Source of the DNA: Clostridiales bacterium
GTDB taxonomy: Bacteria; Bacillota; Clostridia; Lachnospirales; Lachnospiraceae
NCBI GenBank assembly: GCA_012735495.1
Contig: JAAYHD010000013.1
Coordinates: 61,984-125,983, forward strand
Direction: 5' to 3'
DNA length: 64,000 bases
Shown: one piece after another, positions 36,736-44,490 of the stretch
Layout of the letters: each line of letters begins with the position of its first letter
How positions within the stretch are numbered: the first letter of the stretch is position 1
The notes under the pieces: model-generated
Told to the model about the DNA's origin: nothing
What the model saw: only the letters and a program-made list of their open reading frames with translations
Database searches by the model: none
Translations under genes and position numbers: made by a program

Positions 36736-38883
36736 ATGTCAGAGCAATCCGAGGGGAGACGTGTAGAACGGAATAATACCAGGGTACTAATCTTTTCCGC
36801 TTTGCTGACATTAATTGCTTTCTTAATCATTCTTATTATTCTTACTCGCAGAGCCCAGACCGGGATCCTTATTAATATCATTTTAATATTATTAACCGTG
36901 CTTGCGGTTGCTTTGCTTGTTTTACTGATACGGTTTTTCAAAGCGGTCAGTCATATTGATGAAAATGCAAAACAACTGTCCCAGGGCAAGCTGAACATAA
37001 GCGACATCCTGGAAAGCAAGACCAGGGGTTTGGAATCCCTGACTTCCGCCGTTAATGAAATGAAGCGAAATCTCCTGAGCTTCATTGAATCCACAAAGAT
37101 AAATGTTATCGTATTGTCGGATGCGGTTGATAATATTACAAAAAGCCTTGACATGAGCTATAAAGGCAACGAGCATATAGCAAGCAGCATGGCAACCGTT
37201 GCCGAAAAGGCACAGCAGCAGCTTAAAATCGTTAAGGATACTCTGGCGGGCATCGAAGAGGTTGCCAACAGGGCCAACAATATTACAACCACCTTGGCAA
37301 GAATTGAGGAGTTTGTAGAGAACACCGTTATGATAACCCAGGAAGGTTCACAGCACGTTGATAAATTCAATGAACAGATGGATGTCATCTCAACCAACCT
37401 GTCCGAAACGGCCGCCTTTATTGAAACCCTCAATACCCACCTGAACGAAATAGATCAGGTAAACGGTTTGATTATCAATATAACCGAGCAGTTAAAGCTC
37501 CTGTCCTTAAACTCCGCGGTTGAGGCTGCCCGTGCCGGGGAGGCCGGAAGAGGCTTTGTTGTCGTTTCCCAGGAAATGAACAAGCTCTCGTCAGCCACAA
37601 GAGAGAGTATAGGACATATAGGCAAGCTGCTGAGCAACATCTTAAGCAGCAACGCCAAGGTAAGCGAAAGTATCGCAAGCTGTGTGGAAAGCTTCAATAT
37701 GAGCAAGGATATCTTCAGTTCGGTAAAGGATACCTTCTATACCATAAATAAAAATACATACATTTTGAATGATGATATGAAGAAGGTATACGAGGAATCC
37801 AGGCAAATTAACGAGAGCACCAAGGACATCAGCGATCAGGGTCATATACTGCATGATGCTTCCATGGAAATTTCATCAATCACCCAGGATGTTGCCGCAA
37901 TTACCGAGGAAGAGCTTGCTGAGAATGAAGAAATAAACAACCAGGCTCTGTCCCTGCAGAACATGCTGTCCAGGATAGAGAACCTGTTAATGAGATACAG
38001 GACCTCCGTAGTGCCTGTTGAACAGCCCAGCCCCAAGAGATTGAAAATAGCTGTTTTCAGTCCTCTTGACCATCCCTTCTGGGAAAGCGTCCGTCAGGGT
38101 GTTATGTATGCACAAACAGAGCTTAAGACCAAGAATGTCGATGTAGAGTTCCTTGGATATGCGAAGGATTTCGGACAGCTTAACATCGACCTCAAAGACA
38201 GAATTGACAAGGGATATGACGGCCTCATTCTTCCCGGGTTCACCGGAGGAGTTGAAGAGGATGTTATGCGGGCACAAAGAAAGAATATCGCGGTTATGTC
38301 ATTTAATTGTGACTTTGCCGAGGGAGTTGAAAGACTGGCATACTTCGGCCCGGACATTTATACCTCGGGTAAACTGGCCGCGGAAACAATTTCAAGAGCT
38401 GTCGACTTCGAAGGCGATATAGCCGTTCTCCGCGGGCCGCTGGATACATCCATCAACAGCATCAGAAGGGATGCGGTTCATGAGGTTATCAGCAAGAACA
38501 GGAAGATGAGGATAGCCACCGAAATAGAGGCCTTAACCGACAGTCTTCAGACATATAAGAACGCAAAGGAACTGCTGACCAAGTTCCACGCGCTTAAGGG
38601 TATAGTCATCCTTACAGGCAATGTCAGCGGTGTGGCAAGAGCGATTGAAGAAATGGGCCTGATCGGAAAAGTTAAAATCGTATGCTATGACTATGATGAC
38701 GAAATTATCAAGCTAATCCGGAAAGGTATAGTCTATGCGGCCATCGGTCAGGATCCGTTCGGACAAGGCCATGATCCGATTATTTACATGTACAATTACC
38801 TTGTGACAGGCGAAAAACCCGCATCGGTGACAAACACCCGCATTGAAATCATAGATGCAAGGAGCTTGTCCGAGCTTGATTGA
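36736..38883 (+). CDS. Chemoreceptor-like protein fused to a C-terminal sugar-binding-protein domain
   Basis: The 715-residue protein has two adjacent membrane helices (about 17-37 and 43-66) joined by only five or six residues, so there is no external sensor domain. A HAMP-like stretch (67-115) and long coiled coils follow. The methyl-accepting signalling tip lies at 255-281 (LLSLNSAVEAARAGEAGRGF, close to the MCP consensus). From about 435 to the end there is a type 1 periplasmic-binding-protein fold of the ribose/galactose-binding class (LKIAVFSPLDHPFWESVRQG). With both helices used, that domain must be in the cytoplasm. The galactomannan cluster is the next locus. The architecture suggests sensing of an internal sugar coupled to CheA-type signalling (inference). 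Confidence 0.88.
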   Translation: MSEQSEGRRVERNNTRVLIFSALLTLIAFLIILIILTRRAQTGILINIILILLTVLAVALLVLLIRFFKAVSHIDENAKQLSQGKLNISDILESKTRGLESLTSAVNEMKRNLLSFIESTKINVIVLSDAVDNITKSLDMSYKGNEHIASSMATVAEKAQQQLKIVKDTLAGIEEVANRANNITTTLARIEEFVENTVMITQEGSQHVDKFNEQMDVISTNLSETAAFIETLNTHLNEIDQVNGLIINITEQLKLLSLNSAVEAARAGEAGRGFVVVSQEMNKLSSATRESIGHIGKLLSNILSSNAKVSESIASCVESFNMSKDIFSSVKDTFYTINKNTYILNDDMKKVYEESRQINESTKDISDQGHILHDASMEISSITQDVAAITEEELAENEEINNQALSLQNMLSRIENLLMRYRTSVVPVEQPSPKRLKIAVFSPLDHPFWESVRQGVMYAQTELKTKNVDVEFLGYAKDFGQLNIDLKDRIDKGYDGLILPGFTGGVEEDVMRAQRKNIAVMSFNCDFAEGVERLAYFGPDIYTSGKLAAETISRAVDFEGDIAVLRGPLDTSINSIRRDAVHEVISKNRKMRIATEIEALTDSLQTYKNAKELLTKFHALKGIVILTGNVSGVARAIEEMGLIGKVKIVCYDYDDEIIKLIRKGIVYAAIGQDPFGQGHDPIIYMYNYLVTGEKPASVTNTRIEIIDARSLSELD

Positions 38884-38898
38884 TTGTTCCAAACATGT

Positions 38899-38945
38899 AA
38901 GCCCGAATCGGACATATATTGTCCGCTTCGGGCTTTATTAGTTTT
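38899..38945 (+). terminator. Bidirectional terminator
   Basis: AAGCCCGAA-T-CGGAC-N7-GTCCG-C-TTCGGGCTT followed by TATTAGTTTTATT. It separates the convergent chemoreceptor-like and GH113 genes. Confidence 0.9.
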
Positions 38946-38950
38946 ATTAA

Positions 38951-39922
38951 TTATTTGATTTCTTGATAATATTTTTTGACGACTTCTTCCGCTTTCTTTA
39001 AGTGGATGTTGAAGCCTCTGTCTTGCATGGCTTCTTCGCGGGTGTCATAGATTTCTATGCTCCAGTCCCACCAGAACGGTCCGGCAAACCATTCCTTGTC
39101 ATGACAGGCTTCAAGGCAGGATTCGTAGAATACGGCCTGCTCGTCCTCATCCCAGGGCAAATCCTTGTGCACGAAATCCCATGGCATCATTGCGCAGCCT
39201 TTTGCGCTCCTGCAGCCGATTTCCATGAATATTATCTGCTTGTTGTATTTCCTGTACAGCTCTTCCATCCGTGAATTTACCCGGTTCCATACCGTTAGCA
39301 TGCTTTCCTTGGAATCGGACGGTTTCCTTCCAACCTTGTAATAGGCGCTGATTCCGATATAATCCACCGCGTCAAACCAGTTTACCATGTCTTCCCTGCC
39401 GTGGTTCGTGTTATAAACAATCGGCCCCTTGTATATGCCGCGTACCTTCTCTATAAGGCTTCTCCAGTGCTCTTCCTTCCTTTCGGTACCGCTCATCTCA
39501 CATCCTATGCAGAACATTTCGCATCCCGTATCCTGCGCCAGCTCGGCATAATGGCACAGAAACGCGCAATAGGATTCGAACCACTCATTCCAGTACCTGT
39601 CGCGCCCAAGCATGTCCCCATCGGGAAAGTCAATATATGCTCTCCACATTCCGTCCTCGCAGTTTATCACAGGCTTAAGGCATACCTTTATGCCCCTCTC
39701 ATGGGCCCTGTTTATGACAAAAATCAAGTCCTTATCAGTTATCGTTGTCCTGTAATCAAAATAAATACGGGTGGATGAGAAGGTCTGCTGCATTACCGGA
39801 AATGCCAGGCATATCCAGTTTACTCCCAATCCAAACAACTTGTCCTGGGATTGAATAGCTTTTTCCGTGCGGTAAGCTCCCCTCCTTGCCATCCAGCCGT
39901 ATGTAAAGCCTTTAATCCACAT
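38951..39922 (-). CDS. GH113-like beta-mannanase/mannosidase (cytoplasmic)
   Basis: This 323-residue TIM-barrel glycosidase of the GH113 (clan A) type cuts beta-1,4-mannosidic bonds. It opens KGFTYGWMARRGAY. The acid/base is E142 in CIGCEMSG after strand 4 and the nucleophile is E234 in IIFMEIGCRS after strand 7. DYIGISAYY and WWDWS also match the family. There is no signal peptide, so it should act on imported manno-oligosaccharides. It lies 63 nt downstream of the zinc-ribbon gene and closes the lacI-GH27 operon. The GH113 call is by motif recognition. GH5-like mannanases are the main alternative. Confidence 0.85.
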   Translation of the reverse strand: MWIKGFTYGWMARRGAYRTEKAIQSQDKLFGLGVNWICLAFPVMQQTFSSTRIYFDYRTTITDKDLIFVINRAHERGIKVCLKPVINCEDGMWRAYIDFPDGDMLGRDRYWNEWFESYCAFLCHYAELAQDTGCEMFCIGCEMSGTERKEEHWRSLIEKVRGIYKGPIVYNTNHGREDMVNWFDAVDYIGISAYYKVGRKPSDSKESMLTVWNRVNSRMEELYRKYNKQIIFMEIGCRSAKGCAMMPWDFVHKDLPWDEDEQAVFYESCLEACHDKEWFAGPFWWDWSIEIYDTREEAMQDRGFNIHLKKAEEVVKKYYQEIK

Positions 39923-39985
39923 CTATTAGTCCCTTTCTTTTATTAAATTGTATATTAATCCCCCTATCTTTATATCCTGAGAGAT

Positions 39986-40189
39986 TTATGAAAACAAAGT
40001 GCAGCCCATATCCCTAAGCTGTTTTATCCTTTCATGGATGACATCCTCGCTGCATTTAAAATATTCAGCCAGGCAGGGGATACAAAGGTATTCCTTTGCA
40101 CCCCTGTTTACCAGCTTTAAGTATATGGCAATCTCATCCCTTACAAGTACCTTGTCGCATTTTTTGCATCGTTTATTAATGTCCGTCAT
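39986..40189 (-). CDS. Small zinc-ribbon protein coupled to GH27
   Basis: I do not recognise a named family. The 67-residue protein has two CxxC pairs, RCKKC near residue 8 and YLCIPC near residue 37, which should form a zinc ribbon. A short helical tail follows (SEDVIHERIKQLRDMGC). The start ATG at 40189 overlaps the GH27 stop as ATGA, so translation is coupled. AAAGGTAAG serves as the ribosome site. An upstream in-frame ATG inside GH27 was discarded. It lies between two glycosidases in the operon. It could be a nucleic-acid-binding regulator, an adaptor or a metal-binding accessory protein. Confidence 0.8.
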   Translation of the reverse strand: MTDINKRCKKCDKVLVRDEIAIYLKLVNRGAKEYLCIPCLAEYFKCSEDVIHERIKQLRDMGCTLFS

Positions 40190-41316
40190 CTTACCTTTAC
40201 CAATCTTGCCCTGAATATCTTGCAATGATGAGGTTTAAGCCTGCACGTGTAATTCTCGGTAAATACCCCGACATCCTCATGCTCCCACAGGTCGCGGAGA
40301 TGAAGCCCGTATCCCGACAATGTCGGAAGCCCGATGTCATAGAACTGCAGGGATCCCTCCCCATCTGCGTCTCCCATGTTGAAGAAGCCGATTCCTAAGC
40401 TTCCGTCGGACATGGGCTTGACATATATCTTTACGTCGCTGTTGTTCCACTGTTCCATACTGTAAGCCTGACGTCCCTCGGGATCTTGGTTTAGGGCAAT
40501 AACCTCTTTATTGGTCAATATTTTATGTGTAGCCTCGCTCATGTTGCGGATATCACAGCCGATCATCAGCGGAGAATTCATGATGCACCACAGGGAGAAA
40601 TGAGTCTTGTATTCTTCGTCCGTGCATCCTCCCAGGGCAACATTGCCCTTGCCGTACATTCCCACGACCAGCATGTCAATGTCGTTATAGCAGTAAGGCG
40701 CGCTGTAGCATTCCTTGTTCCACTGGCTTAAAGCAATATTCTTGATGGATTCCCAGTTGTCCTGAATATCCCCTGTGGAACGGAACATATGGGCACCTGC
40801 AGCCCTTATCCATTCATGGCAGTTGTCGCTTCCCCAATTGCATGCTGAAAAAAGTATCTCCCTGCCGCAGTTTTTAAGTGCCATGCCCATGCGCTTGTAT
40901 AATATATGTCCCGGTATATTGTGGGGTTTATAGCAATAGTCATACTTCAGGAAATCCACACCCCACTCGGCAAAGGTCCTGGCATCCTCAAACTCATGAT
41001 CCAGGCTGCCTGGATGCCCTGCACAGGTCATGGTACCCGCACAGGAATACATGCCGAATTTCAGGCCTTTTGAATGAACATAATCCGCCAATGCCTTCAT
41101 ACCGCTCGGGAATTTATTCGGATCCGGTACCAGGCGGCCGTTTTCATCCCTTTGCTTAAGTGACCAGCAGTCATCAATGACAAGGTATTGATATCCTGCG
41201 TCCAGAAGGCCCAGGTCATTCCAGACATCTGCCGTCTCCTTAATCAGGTCTTCCGAAATATTCCATCCAAAGGTATTCCAAGAGTTCCACCCCATGGGCG
41301 GTGTCTGTGCTAACAT
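40186..41316 (-). CDS. GH27 alpha-galactosidase (cytoplasmic)
   Basis: It removes alpha-1,6-galactosyl side groups from galactomannan or raffinose-type sugars. The 376-residue protein opens TPPMGWNSWNTFG as GH27 enzymes do. The nucleophile is D126 in LKYDYC and the acid/base is D183 in FRSTGDI. VIDDCW near 47 binds the substrate. There is no signal peptide. The start codon lies inside the end of the lacI-type gene (7-nt overlap), with GGAGGAG just before it. Its stop overlaps the zinc-ribbon gene. With GH113 and manA this makes a galactomannan utilisation set. Confidence 0.95.
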   Translation of the reverse strand: MLAQTPPMGWNSWNTFGWNISEDLIKETADVWNDLGLLDAGYQYLVIDDCWSLKQRDENGRLVPDPNKFPSGMKALADYVHSKGLKFGMYSCAGTMTCAGHPGSLDHEFEDARTFAEWGVDFLKYDYCYKPHNIPGHILYKRMGMALKNCGREILFSACNWGSDNCHEWIRAAGAHMFRSTGDIQDNWESIKNIALSQWNKECYSAPYCYNDIDMLVVGMYGKGNVALGGCTDEEYKTHFSLWCIMNSPLMIGCDIRNMSEATHKILTNKEVIALNQDPEGRQAYSMEQWNNSDVKIYVKPMSDGSLGIGFFNMGDADGEGSLQFYDIGLPTLSGYGLHLRDLWEHEDVGVFTENYTCRLKPHHCKIFRARLVKVR

Positions 41317-42431
41317 ATCTTCTCCTCCACTTCATCACTATTGTTATATGCATCCGTAATTTCAGGCACTGCCGCTTCCGGCTGCTTCTGCGTCGCTTTC
41401 TTTTTGGACGACTGCCTGAATATTACCTCAACGCCGACATATATGATTTCCTTGGGGAAGCTCGGGTTCTGCAGCCTCCACATGAGCTGCTGCACAAGTC
41501 TTCTTCCGAGCCATTGATTGCCAACCCTTACAGTGGTGAGGAACGGGTCCATCATCTTGGACATTTCCTCGGTGTTGTCATAACCCGTTACCGCCACATC
41601 GTCCGGTACCGACAATCCCTTTGAATTCAAATAGCGTATGGTATAAAAGGCTATATCATCGTTAGCGCATACAATGGCCTCCGGTATATAGGCAAAGCGC
41701 TCGATGGCTTCTTCAACTTCCTCGGGCTTATAAAACCTTGTCTTTGCATGGTAGGTGGCGATTATTCCTTCATCAGGCTTGATTCCCGCTTCATTCAAGG
41801 CACTTAGGTAACCCAGGTAGCGGTCATATATGGTCTTGCAGTACGTTATATCGCCTATGAAGCCAATCTTCGTCATGCCCTGGTCAATAAGACTTTTTGT
41901 TATGGTTTTTACGCTTTCCATGCTTTCACAGATTACAATGTCTCCATACGGTACAATTTCCTGTATGTTTCTTGGTGCATCACAGAACACAACCGGAATA
42001 TTCCGCTTCATTATCTGGTTTATATACTCTTTTGAAAATACGCTTAAAATAATAATTCCGCTGATGTCGGCCTGCAAATCCAGCGGAAGGACGAGGTTCT
42101 TCTCATCCTGCTCGCTGATAAAGTTAAACTGCAGCTTGCACCCGCAGGCATTCAGCTCATCGGATATTCCCATGATGATGTTGTTCCAGAAATACGATAT
42201 CTCCCGGCGGTTTAGAACAACTATGGTCTTGGTCTCATCCATCTTATTACGGAGCTTGAACTGATTGAGCACAACCGGGGATAACTTCGAATATCCCATT
42301 TCATAGGCTTTTTCTATTACCAGATACCTGGTCTCGTAAGATACGGTATCACTGTTATTCAGGGCTTTTGCAACCGTGTTTCTTGATAAGTTCAACTCCC
42401 GTGCAACATCCTGAATCGTTACTTTCTTCAT
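41310..42431 (-). CDS. LacI-family transcriptional regulator
   Basis: The N-terminal helix-turn-helix reads TIQDVARELNLSRNTVAKALN (residues 4-24), with the hinge helix following near 50. A type 1 periplasmic-binding-like effector domain covers about 70-345. A lysine-rich tail (SSKKKATQKQPE) and an acidic end are longer than usual. At 373 residues it is larger than typical LacI proteins (330-345). It is the first gene of the operon with GH27, zinc-ribbon and GH113, so it probably controls that operon and itself. Two palindromic candidates lie around its promoter. The effector is likely a galactose- or mannose-containing sugar (inference). Confidence 0.94.
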   Translation of the reverse strand: MKKVTIQDVARELNLSRNTVAKALNNSDTVSYETRYLVIEKAYEMGYSKLSPVVLNQFKLRNKMDETKTIVVLNRREISYFWNNIIMGISDELNACGCKLQFNFISEQDEKNLVLPLDLQADISGIIILSVFSKEYINQIMKRNIPVVFCDAPRNIQEIVPYGDIVICESMESVKTITKSLIDQGMTKIGFIGDITYCKTIYDRYLGYLSALNEAGIKPDEGIIATYHAKTRFYKPEEVEEAIERFAYIPEAIVCANDDIAFYTIRYLNSKGLSVPDDVAVTGYDNTEEMSKMMDPFLTTVRVGNQWLGRRLVQQLMWRLQNPSFPKEIIYVGVEVIFRQSSKKKATQKQPEAAVPEITDAYNNSDEVEEKIC

Positions 42432-42454
42432 CCAAATACTTCCTCCTGATTACC

Positions 42455-42471
42455 ATGCATTTACTAGGCAT
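42455..42471. promoter_or_regulatory. Second candidate LacI-type operator
   Basis: ATGC-N9-GCAT occurs in the leader, 24 nt upstream of the lacI-type ATG. It resembles the more symmetric site at 42494 and may be an auxiliary operator. Confidence 0.35.
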
Positions 42472-42493
42472 TCTTATTTCATATTGAAAAATA

Positions 42494-42511
42494 ATGCACC
42501 ATCTGATGCAT
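42494..42511. promoter_or_regulatory. Candidate LacI-type operator
   Basis: ATGCACCATCTGATGCAT has 5-bp outer arms around an 8-bp centre. It lies just downstream of the predicted transcription start, the usual position for repression. Confidence 0.5.
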
Positions 42512-42527
42512 AATTGAAGTGTACTAT

Positions 42528-42536
42528 ATTATAACA
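42528..42536 (-). promoter_or_regulatory. Extended -10 promoter of the lacI-GH27 operon
   Basis: TGTTATAAT on the minus strand matches the extended -10 pattern (TGnTATAAT). No good -35 was seen. Confidence 0.55.
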
Positions 42537-42596
42537 TAAAGTTCAAGATATTTCTGACAGCATATATAAAATAATCCATATAAAATATAAGATAAT

Positions 42597-43541
42597 CTAT
42601 GCCCGGTTATCTATAAATGACCTGATTAAGGACATTTTCCCCGTCAGGCTGAACTGTCCGTATCCGAATGGTATTATAAAATGGTCACCCTTTGCAATTT
42701 TGATATTGTCAATTTCCCCTTCACCGTCAATAACGCTGACATTCATGAAATCCTTGTCCTGTTCCATTGCCATTGTTCCATCAATGTCAATTTTTTGCAC
42801 GGTATAGTGCTTGTCATTAATTAGTTCGGTAATGGTACCGCCTTCCCATCCGGTTATTTTCGGATCTATGACCACATCCCTATGAGGGCAGCTGATTACA
42901 TCAATGCTTTCCTTTATATGAAGCTGCCTGGGCTTGCCGTTATCAAGCCTGTCGTAATCATAAAGCCTGAATGTAATATCACTGCTTTGCTGTGTCTCAA
43001 GAAGCATTGTACCGGCTTTAATCGCATGAACTGTGCCGGGTGTTATCTGAAAGAAATCTCCCTTTTTAATGGGCTTTACCCTGATAAGCTCCTTCCATCT
43101 CTTCTCTTCTATCATCCTGACAAGCTCTTTCTTGTCCTTTGCATTATGACCTATGACTATTTCGGTGTTTTCGTCGCAGTCAAGAACGTACCAGCATTCC
43201 GTCTTTCCAAAGGATCCGGGTTGGTATTTATCCGCATATGCATCATCCGGATGAACCTGGATGCTTAGGTCTTTCTTTGCATCAATTATTTTAATAAGCA
43301 AAGGGAAAGCCTTCTCTTTTCTGTTTCCGAACAGTTCGGGATGGTTTGTCCATAACCGGCTTAAGGTCTCGCCCTTGTATGTACCGGCCTTAATCTCACA
43401 ATCCCCGCTAGGATGTGCGCTTATTGCCCAGCACTCTCCCACATTGTCTCCTGGAATATCATAGTTAAAATCCGTTCTTAACCTGTTTCCGCCCCAAATC
43501 ATGGTCTTGAATATCGGCTTAACAAATAATATCTCTCTCAT
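42597..43541 (-). CDS. manA: Mannose-6-phosphate isomerase, class I
   Basis: It interconverts mannose-6-phosphate and fructose-6-phosphate. I start at ATG 43541 (MREILFVKPIFKTMIWGG), since AAGGAGAGG lies just before it. The 314-residue short (Firmicutes-type) enzyme shows the zinc-ligand segments SIQVHPDDAYA and ITPGTVHAI and the LLETQQSSDITFRLYD motif. It is upstream of the lacI-GH27-GH113 operon on the same strand but has its own promoter. It links mannose released by the cluster to glycolysis and also supplies mannose-6-phosphate for glycans. Confidence 0.96.
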   Translation of the reverse strand: MREILFVKPIFKTMIWGGNRLRTDFNYDIPGDNVGECWAISAHPSGDCEIKAGTYKGETLSRLWTNHPELFGNRKEKAFPLLIKIIDAKKDLSIQVHPDDAYADKYQPGSFGKTECWYVLDCDENTEIVIGHNAKDKKELVRMIEEKRWKELIRVKPIKKGDFFQITPGTVHAIKAGTMLLETQQSSDITFRLYDYDRLDNGKPRQLHIKESIDVISCPHRDVVIDPKITGWEGGTITELINDKHYTVQKIDIDGTMAMEQDKDFMNVSVIDGEGEIDNIKIAKGDHFIIPFGYGQFSLTGKMSLIRSFIDNRA

Positions 43542-43582
43542 CTTTCCTCTCCTTGACATTCTTTTAGAAATCACTCGTTCAC

Positions 43583-43611
43583 ATTATACTTATTTCCTGT
43601 AAAAAAAACAA
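43583..43611 (-). promoter_or_regulatory. manA promoter overlapping the cpsD terminator
   Basis: TTGTTT, 17 bp, perfect TATAAT on the minus strand. The -35 lies inside the terminator hairpin of the upstream gene. Confidence 0.45.
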
Positions 43612-43629
43612 CGATTTATATCGTTGTTT
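43600..43629 (-). terminator. Intrinsic terminator of the CpsD-like kinase gene
   Basis: AACAACGAT-TTAT-ATCGTTGTT followed by an uninterrupted T run on the minus strand. Confidence 0.88.
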
Positions 43630-43672
43630 ATTACAAAAATATCAATATATTGTATTCAAACACGGTACGGCA

Positions 43673-44353
43673 CTAATCCATGTATTTCCCATAGCTAATA
43701 TACTTGTAGCCGTACAGGCGCTTGTCATGTTCGTATTTGTTCAATACGGCGCCCAATATCCTGCTGCCCGACTTTTCAATCTGTTTGACAACCTTCTGTG
43801 CCAACTTATAGCTTATGGCATCCGATTCAATAACCAATATTACTCCGTCACATTTCTGTGCCACGACAGCGCTGTCTATTACGCTGCCGACCGGAGGCGT
43901 GTCAACTATAATGTAATCATAGACTTTGCGGAATATTTCCACCAGGTCACTGAAGCTGTCGCTTCCAAGCAGTTCGGACGGATTTGGCGGAACAGGTCCC
44001 GAAAAGACGATATCAAGATTGTCCATATTGGTCTCGTACAAAATGTCCTCTATTTTATTCTGCGCGGACAGGTAATGGCTCAGACCGAACACGGCCAAAT
44101 CCGGATTGTACCGCCTTATGATATCCGACTTTCTCAAATCCGCATCAATAAAAACCACCTTTTTCCCGCTCTCGGCCAGGGATACCGCCAGGTTAAACGA
44201 CACATCGGACTTTCCTTCATTTGGCACACAGCTGGTGACACATAAAGCCTTAACCCCTATGCCGCAAAACATTATGTTCGTCCTTAAATATTTATAGGCT
44301 TCGTTGACAAACGGCCCCATTTCCACCCTGTTTTGTAGTTTAACCCGAAGCAT
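43673..44353 (-). CDS. CpsD/CapB-like tyrosine kinase
   Basis: The start is ATG 44353, with AAGGAGGG upstream. The 226-residue BY-kinase has Walker A in SCVPNEGKSD, Walker A' in VVFIDADLRKS and Walker B in DYIIVDTPPVG. A C-terminal tyrosine cluster (YGYKYISYGKYMD) is available for autophosphorylation. Such kinases regulate polymerisation and export of capsule or exopolysaccharide. They normally need a membrane modulator (CpsC/Wzz), which is not adjacent, and no glycosyltransferases are nearby. The gene has its own promoter and terminator, so it is an orphan here. MinD/ParA-like roles are unlikely, given the tyrosine tail. Confidence 0.9.
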   Translation of the reverse strand: MLRVKLQNRVEMGPFVNEAYKYLRTNIMFCGIGVKALCVTSCVPNEGKSDVSFNLAVSLAESGKKVVFIDADLRKSDIIRRYNPDLAVFGLSHYLSAQNKIEDILYETNMDNLDIVFSGPVPPNPSELLGSDSFSDLVEIFRKVYDYIIVDTPPVGSVIDSAVVAQKCDGVILVIESDAISYKLAQKVVKQIEKSGSRILGAVLNKYEHDKRLYGYKYISYGKYMD

Positions 44354-44386
44354 GGATACCCTCCTTGCATATTTCATACACAACAT

Positions 44387-44415
44387 ATTGTATAATATTG
44401 GTAATTTGTATGCAA
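44387..44415 (-). promoter_or_regulatory. Promoter of the CpsD-like gene
   Basis: TTGCAT, 17 bp, TACAAT on the minus strand, about 30 nt upstream of the ATG. Confidence 0.55.
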
Positions 44416-44427
44416 CAGGAAAAAATA

Positions 44428-44466
44428 AAAAAGAGGTAAATCTTTATATCAAGATTACCTCTTTTT
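44428..44466 (-). terminator. Terminator at the end of the opp operon
   Basis: AGAGGTAA-TCTTGATATAAAGAT-TTACCTCT is followed by TTTTTTATTTTT on the minus strand, 25 nt after the lipoprotein stop. Confidence 0.92.
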
Positions 44467-44490
44467 CTGCTTAATCATTTCTTTTTCCGC

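Noticed and set aside
36736..38883. The receptor/binding-protein fusion as two genes joined by a frame error
   Set aside because: The frame is continuous, with no internal ribosome site or start near residue 425 and a plausible proline-rich linker, so a genuine fusion is more likely.
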